DNA of 64,000 nt from an uncultured Bryobacterales bacterium (GTDB lineage Bacteria > Acidobacteriota > Terriglobia > Bryobacterales > UBA6623), in the NCBI GenBank assembly GCA_951813065.1, contig CATOTH010000009.1, positions 62,001 to 126,000 of the forward strand. The letters run 5' to 3'. The translations under genes and the position numbers were made by a program. The notes under the pieces are model-generated. The model did no database searches. It saw only the letters and a list, made by a program, of their open reading frames with translations, and was not told the DNA's origin. This document shows positions 1 through 9,477 of this stretch, one piece after another (the stretch's first letter is position 1; every line of letters starts with the position of its first letter).

Positions 1-1674
1 AGGTTCGGACGCTACCGTTTTCGGGTCCGTGCGTGGGGAATTTCGCCAACCAGGCGGCAGGTGCCAGGCCTCACTCTGCGGGTCGGCGGGCGCATTGTGG
101 GTCAGTCCCATGTGACGGCTGACCCGGACGTGCCCAGCATCTATGAGTTTGAGCAGATCGTCCCGCGGGGCAGCCATCGAGTGTCGCTGCACTGGTTCAA
201 GGCTGAGACAGCAGAGACGAACGATTACAACCGCAAGCTCGCAGCCGAGGCGGAGCGGCTTGCCGAGGCCGCCCGAGCCGAGGGCAGGAAACCTCCCCCG
301 AAGCCTCCCGTGACGCTCTCACTCGACTGGATCGCGATCAGGGAGAGTTTGAGCGCCGACGAGGACGGCTCGCTGGTCTGGATTGCCGAGCCGAGCGACC
401 GGCTGTCTGGACGGGAAGCCGCGCGGCGCGTCTTGGAGCGCTTTGCCGGGCGGGCGTACCGCGGCCCTGTGGGTCGTTCGGAGATCGACCGATTGCTTGC
501 CTTCTACGACAGCGCCTCCTCGCGCGGCGAGCCTTTCGAGCAAGCGGTTGGGCTGGGACTGCGAGCGGTGCTCGTCTCGCCGAAGTTCCTGTACCGCTCC
601 GAGCGTGGCGGATCCGCGTCGAGCGACTATCCGCTGGATGACTACGAATTGGCGTCGCGCCTGTCCTATTTCCTGTGGCTATCGATGCCGGACGAGCAAT
701 TGATGGGCCTTGCTCGGGCGGGGAGGCTGTCCGCGCCGGGGGTGCTCCGCAGCGAAGCGAGGAGGCTGATTGCGGATCCCAAGTCGCGCGCGTTCACGGA
801 AACCTTCATCGGGCAGTGGCTCGGGTTCGCAGAGCTTGGCGGGACCATCAAGCCCGACGATGTTGCGTTTCCCGAATTCACGCCCGCACTGGGCAACGCG
901 ATGGCGGAGGAAGCGACGCGATTCTTCGATCGAATTGTGCGCGAGGACCGGAGCCTGCTGGAACTTCTTGATTCCGACCACACCTTTCTAAACGAAGAAC
1001 TGGCCAAGCACTACGGCATCAAGGGTGTGGTGGGCCGCGAAATGCGCCTGGTGGAACTCAACGATCCACGTCGAGGCGGCGTCCTTGGGATGGGTGCCGT
1101 GCTAACCGCCACTTCGCTGCCGACTCGAACGAGTCCGGTCGTACGAGGGAAATGGGTGCTTGAGACGATGCTGGGTGAGGAACTGCCTCCGCCCCCGCCC
1201 GATGCGGGCGAACTGCCCGAACCGGTTGAGACGGCGAAACCAATGACGGTGCGTCAGATGTTCGAGATGCACCGCAACGAAACGCGCTGCGCCGTGTGCC
1301 ACGATCGGATCGACCCGATTGGGTTTGGCCTGGAGAACTTCGATGCGATCGGCCGGTGGCGGGAAGCTGACAATGATCAGCCCGTGGACGCGACCGGCAC
1401 CTTGCCAAGCGGGGAGACATTCGAGGGCCCCGGGGCATTGAAGCGGATCTTGCTTGGCCGGCGAGCCGAGTTTGCCCGGATGGTCAGCGAGCAGATGCTG
1501 AAGTTTGCACTCGGCAGGGATTTGCGATACTATGACGAACCAACGGTAGATCAGATTAGCCGTGTTGTCATCGAAAACGACTACAGCGCATCGGCCCTGA
1601 TTGCCGAGATCGTGGAAAGCTACCCGTTTCGATTCAGGCGGGGCTTGGAAGCGGTGGACGAAGGGAGCGACTAG
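1..1674 (+). CDS. Secreted cytochrome-type protein with DUF1595/DUF1592/DUF1588/DUF1585 domains (N-terminus cut by window edge)
   Basis: The reading frame is open to base 1, and its first visible residues continue a beta-rich domain, so the true start lies outside the window. Going along the visible part, I recognise a DUF1595-like helical segment (about residues 135-200), DUF1592 (about 210-335, ending in the conserved LNEELAKHYGI stretch), DUF1588 (about 350-460) with a c-type haem motif CAVCH followed by DRIDPIGFGLENFD, and DUF1585 (about 480-550). These PSD/PSCyt domains are known from Planctomycetes, Verrucomicrobia and Acidobacteria. They are thought to form exported haem-bound oxidation complexes, but the substrate is unknown. 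The stop codon overlaps the start of the DUF1552 gene by one base (TAGTG), so the two are translationally coupled. Family assignment is firm; the biochemical role is not. Confidence 0.9.
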   Translation, partial: RFGRYRFRVRAWGISPTRRQVPGLTLRVGGRIVGQSHVTADPDVPSIYEFEQIVPRGSHRVSLHWFKAETAETNDYNRKLAAEAERLAEAARAEGRKPPPKPPVTLSLDWIAIRESLSADEDGSLVWIAEPSDRLSGREAARRVLERFAGRAYRGPVGRSEIDRLLAFYDSASSRGEPFEQAVGLGLRAVLVSPKFLYRSERGGSASSDYPLDDYELASRLSYFLWLSMPDEQLMGLARAGRLSAPGVLRSEARRLIADPKSRAFTETFIGQWLGFAELGGTIKPDDVAFPEFTPALGNAMAEEATRFFDRIVREDRSLLELLDSDHTFLNEELAKHYGIKGVVGREMRLVELNDPRRGGVLGMGAVLTATSLPTRTSPVVRGKWVLETMLGEELPPPPPDAGELPEPVETAKPMTVRQMFEMHRNETRCAVCHDRIDPIGFGLENFDAIGRWREADNDQPVDATGTLPSGETFEGPGALKRILLGRRAEFARMVSEQMLKFALGRDLRYYDEPTVDQISRVVIENDYSASALIAEIVESYPFRFRRGLEAVDEGSD

Positions 1675-3005
1675 TGGCGGGCACACTGACTTCGAGACGT
1701 AACGTTCTGAGGGGGTTGGGGGTGACGCTAGCCCTGCCGTTTCTGGATGCGACCGGTCCGCTCCGCGGTGCTGCGCGAATTGAGGGATCGACGGCTCCAG
1801 TACGCCTCGCCACGTTGTTCCATCCAAACGGCGTTTACCCGCCGAACTGGGATCCGGAGGGCGTGGGTCGCGACTACAAGCTATCCCGGATTCTGGAGCC
1901 GCTCGCCGCCGTCAGGCAAGACGTCAGCGTGATCTCGAATCTTGGAACCGGCGCAAAGGGCCATGTGGGCGCCACATCGTCGTTCCTGACAGGTACGCCG
2001 TTACACAAGAAGGCGGCGGGCCGAATCAACACGCCGAGCATGGGCACCTCCCTGGACCAGTTCGTCGCCGAGAGGATCGGTCAGCGGTCGAGCATTGCCT
2101 CGCTCGAAGTCGGGACGGAACCGCCTCGTTCCGGTGGTGAGAATGGGCTGGCCATTTCGTACGCGAACACCGTTTCCTGGCGTTCAGACAACACCAAGGT
2201 CGATCCCGAGATCGAGCCACAAGCGGTGTTTGACCGCTTGTTCGGGGTGAGCAAGAAGACCCGCCAGCAACTCGCCGACGAGGCCAGCATCATCGATCAC
2301 GTGCTCGAAGACGCCAAGCAGTTGCGGGATCGGGGCAGCCAGACTGACAGGCACAAGCTGGACGAGTTCCTCACCTCGGTTCGCGAGGTGGAGCAACGGA
2401 TCGATCGCAATCTGAGCCCGACGGACCGGGAAGCCGAGTGGAAGCCGCTTATCGAACCCGAGTTGTACCGTCCCGAGGCCGGTATTCCCGAGACCCGCGA
2501 CGAGCATCTGCGCCAGATGCTCGACCTGATTGTGCTGGCGTTCCAGACCAACTCGACCCGAGTGGCGACATTCATGATGGCGCACGGTTTTAGCCGCCAG
2601 AATTTCACTTTCCTGGACGGCGTGAGCGGCGACCATCATTCGATTTCCCACCATAAGGAAAGCCCCGAACTGACGGAGCCCTATACCCTCGTCAGCCGCT
2701 GGTACGTATCGCAGCTCGTGTACCTGGTCGAGAAGATGAAGTCGATTGAGGAAGATGCTGGCAGGACCCTACTCGACAACACCATCATTCTCTACGGCTC
2801 AGCACTGAAGAACGGTAACGGCCACACGACGCAGAACCTGCCGATCCTCGTCGCCGGACGGGGCGGCGGCAAGCTCAATCCGGGACGGCGGATCGTGCTC
2901 CCGGAAGAGACGCCGATTACGAACCTTCATCTGACTCTGGCCCGGGCTATGGGGGTCGAAACCGATCGCTTTGGCGCCAGCATGGGCCCGATCGCTAACC
3001 TCTAG
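1674..3005 (+). CDS. DUF1552 family protein, Tat-exported
   Basis: 443 residues starting with GTG, which shares its G with the stop of the upstream DUF1592-type gene. The N-terminus has a twin-arginine motif (SRRNVLRGLG) followed by a short hydrophobic stretch, so export by the Tat pathway is likely. The body matches DUF1552: an early LATLFHPNGVYPPNWDPEG segment, a middle coiled-helical section with VREVEQRID, and a late DNTIILYGSALKNGNGHTTQNLPILVAG segment that resembles the alkaline phosphatase/sulfatase fold of the related DUF1501 proteins. DUF1592 and DUF1552 genes are nearly always neighbours, so they probably form one secreted complex. The catalytic function is unknown. Confidence 0.9.
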   Translation: MAGTLTSRRNVLRGLGVTLALPFLDATGPLRGAARIEGSTAPVRLATLFHPNGVYPPNWDPEGVGRDYKLSRILEPLAAVRQDVSVISNLGTGAKGHVGATSSFLTGTPLHKKAAGRINTPSMGTSLDQFVAERIGQRSSIASLEVGTEPPRSGGENGLAISYANTVSWRSDNTKVDPEIEPQAVFDRLFGVSKKTRQQLADEASIIDHVLEDAKQLRDRGSQTDRHKLDEFLTSVREVEQRIDRNLSPTDREAEWKPLIEPELYRPEAGIPETRDEHLRQMLDLIVLAFQTNSTRVATFMMAHGFSRQNFTFLDGVSGDHHSISHHKESPELTEPYTLVSRWYVSQLVYLVEKMKSIEEDAGRTLLDNTIILYGSALKNGNGHTTQNLPILVAGRGGGKLNPGRRIVLPEETPITNLHLTLARAMGVETDRFGASMGPIANL

Positions 3006-3138
3006 GACCCTCGCCCAATTTCCGCGGGCATTCTCGCGAGCAGTCCGTCCCGGAGCGCCCTGTCGCACGCTTCGCGAACAGATACAATCGGTGCGATCTT
3101 CGGGAGGGCGATCCGCTGCCCGAATGACGGGAGAGTTC

Positions 3139-4392
3139 ATGATGCTTCGCGGGCTCGTCGTAGCGTTCGTCGTGGCGAGCAGCATTCCGGCTCAGGGCCA
3201 GACCTACGACTTGCTCCTCAAGGGCGGGCACGTCATCGATCCGATGAACGACGTGGATGGATTGCGGGATGTCGCGATTCGAGGGGGCCGTATCGCTGCA
3301 GTCGAGACTGACATCGCGACGGGCGAAGCCGAGCGCGTGATCGATGTTTCCGGTCTGTACGTCACACCCGGCCTCGTGGACATTCACACTCATCTCTATG
3401 TCGTGTCGGGGCCAGGCACGGTTTACGGTGGCAGCACAAGTGTGGACCCCGACACGACCTGCCCTAGAGCGTGCGTGACGACCGGAGTTGATGTCGGCAC
3501 GGTGGGCTGGCGAGCATTTCCGGACTTCCGCCGCCGCATCATTGACGCTTCTAAGAAAACTCGAGTGCTTGCGATGCTCAACATCGTGGGCATGGGCATG
3601 GTCAACTACGACGTCGAGCAGAATCCTGCGGACATGGAGCCTGACAGGACAGCCGAAATGGCAAAGGCGCATGCGGACGTCGTCGTGGGAATCAAGTCGG
3701 CGCACTGGCGGCAGCCCAACTTCATTGCTGTCGAGCGAGCTGTTGAGGCCGGCGAACTCGCCGACATTCCTGTCATGGTCGACTTCGGGTTCTTCCTCGT
3801 CGAGCGGCCCTACCGAACCATGGTGCTTGACAAGTTGCGGCCGGGGGACATAAGCACCCATTTCTTCAGGTGGCCCGCGCCGTTGATGGACGAGAACGAG
3901 AAGAAGCTGCAATACCTCGACCTCGCCCGCGAGCGCGGTGTCAAGTTTGACGTTGGCCATGGCGCGGGAAGCTTCCATTTCCGCCAAGCCGAGCCGCTCG
4001 TGAAGCAAGGCTTTTGGCCTGATTCGATTTCGACGGATCTGCACATTAATTCGCACAACGGGGCGATGATCGACATGGTCACCGTGATGTCGAAGTTCCT
4101 GGCAATGGGAGTGCCTCTTGCCGAGGTGATCCGGCAATCAACGACCAACCCGGCAACACAGATCAAGCGTTCCCGGCTTGGTCAGATCGCGGTCGGTTCG
4201 GAGGCCGATATCGCCGTGCTGCGCGTGAACCGTGGAACTTTCGGATATGTTGACGTCGGTGGGGGGCGCATCACGGGCGACCAGCGCATCGGATGCGAGA
4301 TGACGCTGCGTGAGGGGAATATCGTCTTCGACTTCAACGGTCGGGCGGGCACGGCATGGCGCGAGGCGGAAATCGACTACCCCACGCAGTGA
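3139..4392 (+). CDS. Exported amidohydrolase / dihydroorotase-like metallohydrolase
   Basis: Amidohydrolase-superfamily enzyme of about 417 residues. An N-terminal signal peptide (MMLRGLVVAFVVASSIPAQGQ) leads into YDLLLKGGHVIDPMN, the usual small beta-domain start of this superfamily. The metal-binding HxH is in LVDIHTHLY. Later conserved points are VGHGAGSFHF and STDLHINSHNG, and the C-terminus has the typical GSEADIAVLRV strand. The frame is open further upstream, but the start at 3139 (or the next ATG, 3142) puts the signal peptide at the N-terminus and lies just after a GGGAGAG ribosome-binding sequence. It resembles the 'amidohydrolase/deacetylase' group rather than true dihydroorotase. 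It follows the DUF1552 gene by about 130 bases, so it may be co-transcribed. The substrate is unknown. Confidence 0.85.
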   Translation: MMLRGLVVAFVVASSIPAQGQTYDLLLKGGHVIDPMNDVDGLRDVAIRGGRIAAVETDIATGEAERVIDVSGLYVTPGLVDIHTHLYVVSGPGTVYGGSTSVDPDTTCPRACVTTGVDVGTVGWRAFPDFRRRIIDASKKTRVLAMLNIVGMGMVNYDVEQNPADMEPDRTAEMAKAHADVVVGIKSAHWRQPNFIAVERAVEAGELADIPVMVDFGFFLVERPYRTMVLDKLRPGDISTHFFRWPAPLMDENEKKLQYLDLARERGVKFDVGHGAGSFHFRQAEPLVKQGFWPDSISTDLHINSHNGAMIDMVTVMSKFLAMGVPLAEVIRQSTTNPATQIKRSRLGQIAVGSEADIAVLRVNRGTFGYVDVGGGRITGDQRIGCEMTLREGNIVFDFNGRAGTAWREAEIDYPTQ

Positions 4393-4586
4393 GAACATTG
4401 GCCATGAATCGATGGGCTAGCTTGCTGCCTTGGTGGCACACGCTCTCGACGGGCAGGGCAGTTGCTAGGTTGCGAATTCACCCTTGCCAATGACGGAATC
4501 GACGCCAGTGTTGCCGCACAGCGAACCGGCTGCCGTTGGAATCGAGACGAGAGAGCCCCAGTGGCTGGGTGTCAGGAGGGCGCAAG

Positions 4587-7307
4587 TCAGTAGTTGAGGG
4601 TCAATGTGAATCGAAATGTGCGGCCGTCATTGAGCGTGTTCGTGATCCGCCCAAAGCTCGGAGACGTCAGGCTCGTGTTCGGGTCGGCGAATTGCGGCGT
4701 GTTGAAGAAGTTGACCGATTCGGCACGAAACGTGAGACTGCTCTCCGATCCCACGGTCCAGCTTCGTGAAATACCGGCGTTGACATTTGCGATCTTGCCT
4801 TTGCGGAATGTGCGCAATCCGAGTGTGCCGGCAAGATCCCCCGGGCTCTGGTAGGCGAATGCCGCGTGCCGAAGATATTGGCGCGAGGTGTCCGGGTCCC
4901 CGATCGTCTTTCCGAGGAGTGAATCGTCCAGCAAATGGGGGCGGTCGCCTGTGGCGCCGTCCACATTCCCGAAACCGGGACCATCCGATCCGGTTTGCAC
5001 GGTGAACGGCGTGCCAGTCTTGAGCAGCGCCACCGTCGAGAATTGCCAACCCCCGAACACGCGCCTGGCCCAGCCGGACCCTGTTGGCATTTCGTATACC
5101 GCCCGCAGAAGAAGTGCGTGGGGCTGGTCGAAGAAGCTCAGCGATTTGACGTCGGCGTGAATGTCATTCGAGGTCTGGCTGACTGCGCGCCGAGCGTCAC
5201 CTCCGTTCATCGTGTTGGTGTAGTCGCTGCCGAGATCAATCGATTTGCTAAACCAATAGGCGGCGTCAATTGAGACGCCCTTCAAATCGCGCATCACGAA
5301 CGCGACCCGGCCCGCGTCGAAATACGCACGTGAAGCGTTGTGCAGGCGGAGCACATCGTTGTAGCGATCGTCCGGTCGGCGCACGTTCGTGGTTCGAACG
5401 GTTACGGGAATTCCCGGGGGTCGCTCGCCTCGATTCAGGAACCAGGCTTGGAAGACCTTGTGCGTGCGGCTGCCAACGTAGCCGAGTTGGAGGTTCGTTG
5501 TGTTGGACAGCCCGAACTCCCAACTCAGGCTGTATTGATGGCTGTAGGGCTCGACGAGGTTGTCCGCGATGTCGAACAGTGTCGAGCGGGACCCCGGCGA
5601 CACGTTCGCGAACGCGGCGCCGCTGATGATGTCCACCAGCTTTGGTTGCAGGACGACCAGGCGCACGACGTTTGGCGCGTTGATACGGTACTGGCTGTAA
5701 GTGACAGGATAGATCTCCCCATACGAAATTCCATAGGCGGCGCGCAGGGTGCCCAGGCGGTCGCCAATGTTATAGGCAAAGCTCAAGCGCGGCGCGAAAT
5801 TATTGCAGTCGCAACTGTAGGGCAATGTCTCGAACTCGTTTACTTCTTGTGGAGTGGTGACAAGCTCGTAGCGGAGTCCGAGACTCAGAACGAGGTCGGG
5901 CCGGACCTTCCATGTGTCGGCTACATAGAACTGGTTGGACCATTGGCGGAACCCGCGGTGAAAGCTGCCGACGGTCTTGAGCAGCCTTGTCGGCTTTCCG
6001 AGGCGAAAGTTGGTGATTGCGTCGTTGTTGAAATTGTCCGAGAACTGGGTGTTGCCTCGGATCGCCTGCTGTTCGACGCCGTTGAGCTGTATGCGGCCGA
6101 AATGGAATCCCGCCTTGATGCTGTGCCTGGAGAGCGTCCGCGATAGCTGACCAGCGAAACGGAACCTGTTCATTGCCCGGTCGACAGGGATCAGCGGCGA
6201 AGGACCTTGCCCGGAAATCGCCCTTCCCACGCCGACCGTGGGGCCGAAGTTGTTCGGCTCGGGAATCAGCAGCGATCCGACGCGATCGAAACCCGCCGAA
6301 ACATCCGTGACCGTCTTGGGAGACCAGCTTCGCGACCATGTCACGCGCGGGCGGTGGTTCTTGATCTCCGTGTCTGGATTCGAACCACGCACGAATTGAA
6401 AGGCATCCACGCTTTGCGATGTGAATACGTAGCCCAACCCAAGCTTTCCTCGCTTTGCGAGATCGCGATCGAGGCGGAGATTCGCCGAGTTGGTGTCGAT
6501 CTGCTGGGGGGCATTGGTGTTGAGGGCGCGAGGCGCGATATCAGTACGGTTCGGAAGTGCCGCAGGGTATGCCTGCAGAAGCTGCTCCACGATTCTGCGG
6601 GTCTCCGGATCTGTTCGCTCTCCACTCGATGGATCGACCAATAGTGGCGTCCGTTCCGAGGGTAGCGGCACGAGCACGTTGCCGTTGACCTGACCTCGGA
6701 TCTTCTGCTGGCTCGCGTTGACAGTGAACTGAGTATTGTCCCCAGCCGGAGCCGAAAGGCGGAATCCGTAGCGGTTCTCGTTTGCCGGCTGCACATCGCC
6801 GACCTGGAAGAATGAGCGCGCCGAGAAGGCGCTGTTCCCGTGAGTCCACGATACGTTGCCATGTATGCCACTGCCCCGGGCGGGTGGTAGGTGCAGACTC
6901 GGCGCGGCCCGGCGCCCGTACTCGGCTCCGTAGTGATCGCGGTCGGGGCGGAACTCCGAAACGATCGTCGCGGTTGCGCCGAGTCGGATGTTGAGTTCTT
7001 GCAGTGTGTTTGTGTCGACCAAGTTGAACTGGACATTCTCGTTGCGACGGGCCTCACCGGATTTCGTGTCCTCTTGTCCCAGGAGGTTCAAACTAGTGCG
7101 CTGTGCGTCGGTCCCATCTTCCCCTGCTGATGGCGTGTCTGTTGAGACCTCTTCAGCTGGGGCGGATTCCGCCGCACCCTTGTCGTCCCTCTCTTCCGGA
7201 GCTTGGGCGAGCATCACCGCCGCTGCTCCCGAGACCGAGATAAACACGGCAACCCGGGAACAGACGGCAAGCCGAGACAGCTGAAATCGACAATCCGCAA
7301 ATAGCAT
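4587..7307 (-). CDS. Oar-like TonB-dependent outer-membrane beta-barrel protein, copy 1
   Basis: 906 residues from the ATG at 7307 (a TTG lies directly upstream). There is a hydrophobic signal region (about residues 12-35) and a low-complexity acidic linker. Then comes a conserved segment RRNENVQFNLVD...ELNIRLG.TAT, and after it a long barrel with alternating aromatic strands, ending in an aromatic residue (TLTLNY) as outer-membrane barrels do. Motifs typical of the Acidobacteria Oar-like family are present: SARSFFQVG, GYVGSRTHKVFQ, FDQPHALLLRAVYEMP and LKTGTPFTVQTGSDGPGFGN. The carboxypeptidase-regulatory domain usual at the N-terminus of Oar proteins is missing, and I cannot point to a normal plug domain. 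A clear paralogue lies at 50051-52723. It probably binds or imports large substrates; which ones cannot be told. Confidence 0.85.
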   Translation of the reverse strand: MLFADCRFQLSRLAVCSRVAVFISVSGAAAVMLAQAPEERDDKGAAESAPAEEVSTDTPSAGEDGTDAQRTSLNLLGQEDTKSGEARRNENVQFNLVDTNTLQELNIRLGATATIVSEFRPDRDHYGAEYGRRAAPSLHLPPARGSGIHGNVSWTHGNSAFSARSFFQVGDVQPANENRYGFRLSAPAGDNTQFTVNASQQKIRGQVNGNVLVPLPSERTPLLVDPSSGERTDPETRRIVEQLLQAYPAALPNRTDIAPRALNTNAPQQIDTNSANLRLDRDLAKRGKLGLGYVFTSQSVDAFQFVRGSNPDTEIKNHRPRVTWSRSWSPKTVTDVSAGFDRVGSLLIPEPNNFGPTVGVGRAISGQGPSPLIPVDRAMNRFRFAGQLSRTLSRHSIKAGFHFGRIQLNGVEQQAIRGNTQFSDNFNNDAITNFRLGKPTRLLKTVGSFHRGFRQWSNQFYVADTWKVRPDLVLSLGLRYELVTTPQEVNEFETLPYSCDCNNFAPRLSFAYNIGDRLGTLRAAYGISYGEIYPVTYSQYRINAPNVVRLVVLQPKLVDIISGAAFANVSPGSRSTLFDIADNLVEPYSHQYSLSWEFGLSNTTNLQLGYVGSRTHKVFQAWFLNRGERPPGIPVTVRTTNVRRPDDRYNDVLRLHNASRAYFDAGRVAFVMRDLKGVSIDAAYWFSKSIDLGSDYTNTMNGGDARRAVSQTSNDIHADVKSLSFFDQPHALLLRAVYEMPTGSGWARRVFGGWQFSTVALLKTGTPFTVQTGSDGPGFGNVDGATGDRPHLLDDSLLGKTIGDPDTSRQYLRHAAFAYQSPGDLAGTLGLRTFRKGKIANVNAGISRSWTVGSESSLTFRAESVNFFNTPQFADPNTSLTSPSFGRITNTLNDGRTFRFTLTLNY

Positions 7308-8076
7308 CAAGACGAACTAGGATAGCGGATGGAGTCCTCCCGATTATGGCGCTGAGGCGGTGTCTGTTCCTATCCGGAAACCAACGCGCTGGGGGGTGCT
7401 CGGCCGGTCCTCTTCCAGTGTTCCGGGTGTGGCCAGAACAGCACGTTCATGTCTGAAAGAGTGCGGGAACTGATCCCAATCGCTGGACTGTTGCCGTTCT
7501 GGAACGACAGTTGTGCAATCAATTCTCAAGTCTGCTCGGTGTTCGAAACGGTATGCTCGATGGCCAGGAAACACACGACTACGGAGAGGCAACGATTTCC
7601 AGATTGCCGAGTCGGAACTTGATTTTTCTGTTGGCCGAAGATCAAACTGATCAGCGATCGGAATCTTACCGTGCGGCGCCGGGACGGGCGACCCAGATCC
7701 GGCCATGGCAGGGCCGGAGGTGATTGCCAAACATTACTCCGCTCTGCGGTGGTCAGGCCACCCAGCCACGCGAACCAGCGCGGTACTGTCCTGACCAGTC
7801 CTCATCTACCTGATTGGATCCAAGTGCCATGTCACTGTGGCACCGATCATGAACGGCCCGTCTTGTCCCTACCTGAAAGAACCATGCCTTCCCCTTCTTC
7901 GTTGCCCGCGAAGTTGGACAATACATAACCTTGGTCAGAAACTGCGGCTCTGGTCTTGAGGTTGCGCGGCAACTCGAGTTGGTGGGCGTCCAGACCCACT
8001 GGAACCGGGAAACCTGCTACGAGTCGCAGCAGGGCCAGAGACAATGCGCCTGGCGGTTTGAGGCCGACGGCCTGTG
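7308..8076. other. Intergenic region, 0.77 kb, no supported gene
   Basis: This lies between two minus-strand genes. Open frames exist on both strands, but none has a ribosome-binding site, a recognisable motif or homology I can see. It probably contains the promoter of Oar-like copy 1 and decayed sequence. Confidence 0.4.
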
Positions 8077-9474
8077 CTACGCGGTCAACTTGCCTACCAC
8101 TTCGCCGGCGACATCCGTGAGCCGGAAATCCCTACCCTGGAATCGATACGTCAGTTTGGTGTGATCGAAACCGAGAAGGTGCAAGATCGTGGCGTGCAAG
8201 TCATGGACATGGATGCGGTCTTCGACCACATTGAACCCCAATTGGTCGCTCTTTCCGATTGTGATGCCCGGCCTTATGCCGCCGCCGGCCATCCACATCG
8301 TGAAGGCATTCGGATGATGGTCGCGACCGTCGTCCGTGCCGCCTTGAACCATCGGGGTCCGTCCGAACTCCCCACCCCACAAGACGAGAGTGTCCTCAAG
8401 CAGCCCGCGCTGCCTAAGATCCTTGACCAGCGCCGCGCTTGGTTGGTCGGTGTCGCGACAGTTTTTCGTCAGCCCCGAGACAAGCGAACCGTGCTGGTCC
8501 CACGATTCGTGGAATAGCTCGACAAAGCGGACCCCGCGTTCCACAAGGCGTCTGGCCAGGACGCAGTTGTTTGCGAACGAGGGCTTGCCTGGCTCGGCAC
8601 CGTACATGTCTAGCACATGCTGTGGCTCCTGCGAGATGTCCATGAGTTCGGGCGCGCTCGTTTGCATCCGATAGGCCATTTCGAATGAGTTGATGCGAGT
8701 CGCGATCTCGGGGTCACCGAGCTGCCTCAATCGCATCCCGTTGAGAGCCCGAATCGAATCCAAGGAGTCGCGCTGGAGCTTGCTGTCGACACCGCGAGGA
8801 TTCGAAAGATACAGCACCGGGTCGCCACTGTTTCGGAATTGCACTCCTTGGTACATCGACGGAAGGAACCCGCTTCCCCAATTGGAATTTCCTCCGCTCG
8901 GGCCTTTCTGGCCGGAACTGAACACAACGAAGCCCGGGAGATCCCGTGACTCACTGCCCAAGCCGTACAGCGTCCAAGAGCCGATGGAGGGGCGTCCGAA
9001 CTGCTGTGTGCCCGTGCTCATCATTACTTGGGCCGGTGCGTGGTTGAATGCATCCGTTACGAGTGACTTGACAATTGCGATGTCATCAGCGATCGAGGCT
9101 GTATGCGGAATCAATTCAGAGAGTTCGGCACCGCTCTGACCATACTTTGCAAACTTGAACTTCGGGCCTAACAGAGTAGAGTTGGGATCGATGAACGCGG
9201 CCCGGTATCCGTCCAGAAGCTCGTCGGGTGGAAGCGTGCCCGCGTGCTTTGCAAGATCCGGTTTGTAGTCGAACAGTTCCAAGTGGCTCGGACCGCCTCC
9301 CATGAACAGGAAAATCACGTTTTTCGCTGTGGGTTCGTGGTGTGGTTGCCTGGGAGCCAGGGGGTCCGCCGCGCACAACATGTCGCGCAAAGCCACGGCG
9401 CCCAGTCCGACGCCACATTGCTGTAGAAACCAGCGGCGCGCCAGCAGGCTTCCCGCTCTACCCGATCCTTCCAT
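8077..9474 (-). CDS. DUF1501 family protein, Tat-exported (partner of PSD1 protein)
   Basis: 465 residues. The N-terminus has a twin-arginine-like signal ([22 protein letters not shown]). The DUF1501 hallmarks follow: [21 protein letters not shown] near residue 55, [18 protein letters not shown] in the middle, [12 protein letters not shown], and a C-terminal [31 protein letters not shown]1501 belongs to the alkaline-phosphatase/sulfatase fold, but its enzymatic activity has not been established. The start is supported by an AGGGAG ribosome-binding site, and only three bases separate it from the stop of the upstream PSCyt/PSD1 gene, so the two form an operon. A second such pair, in the order PSD1 then DUF1501, is at 56020-59783. 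Confidence 0.93.
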   Translation of the reverse strand: MEGSGRAGSLLARRWFLQQCGVGLGAVALRDMLCAADPLAPRQPHHEPTAKNVIFLFMGGGPSHLELFDYKPDLAKHAGTLPPDELLDGYRAAFIDPNSTLLGPKFKFAKYGQSGAELSELIPHTASIADDIAIVKSLVTDAFNHAPAQVMMSTGTQQFGRPSIGSWTLYGLGSESRDLPGFVVFSSGQKGPSGGNSNWGSGFLPSMYQGVQFRNSGDPVLYLSNPRGVDSKLQRDSLDSIRALNGMRLRQLGDPEIATRINSFEMAYRMQTSAPELMDISQEPQHVLDMYGAEPGKPSFANNCVLARRLVERGVRFVELFHESWDQHGSLVSGLTKNCRDTDQPSAALVKDLRQRGLLEDTLVLWGGEFGRTPMVQGGTDDGRDHHPNAFTMWMAGGGIRPGITIGKSDQLGFNVVEDRIHVHDLHATILHLLGFDHTKLTYRFQGRDFRLTDVAGEVVGKLTA

Positions 9475-9477
9475 CGG

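Noticed and set aside
5340..6146. 268-codon plus-strand frame inside Oar-like copy 1
   Set aside because: Antisense to a well-supported barrel protein, with no start signal and no motif.
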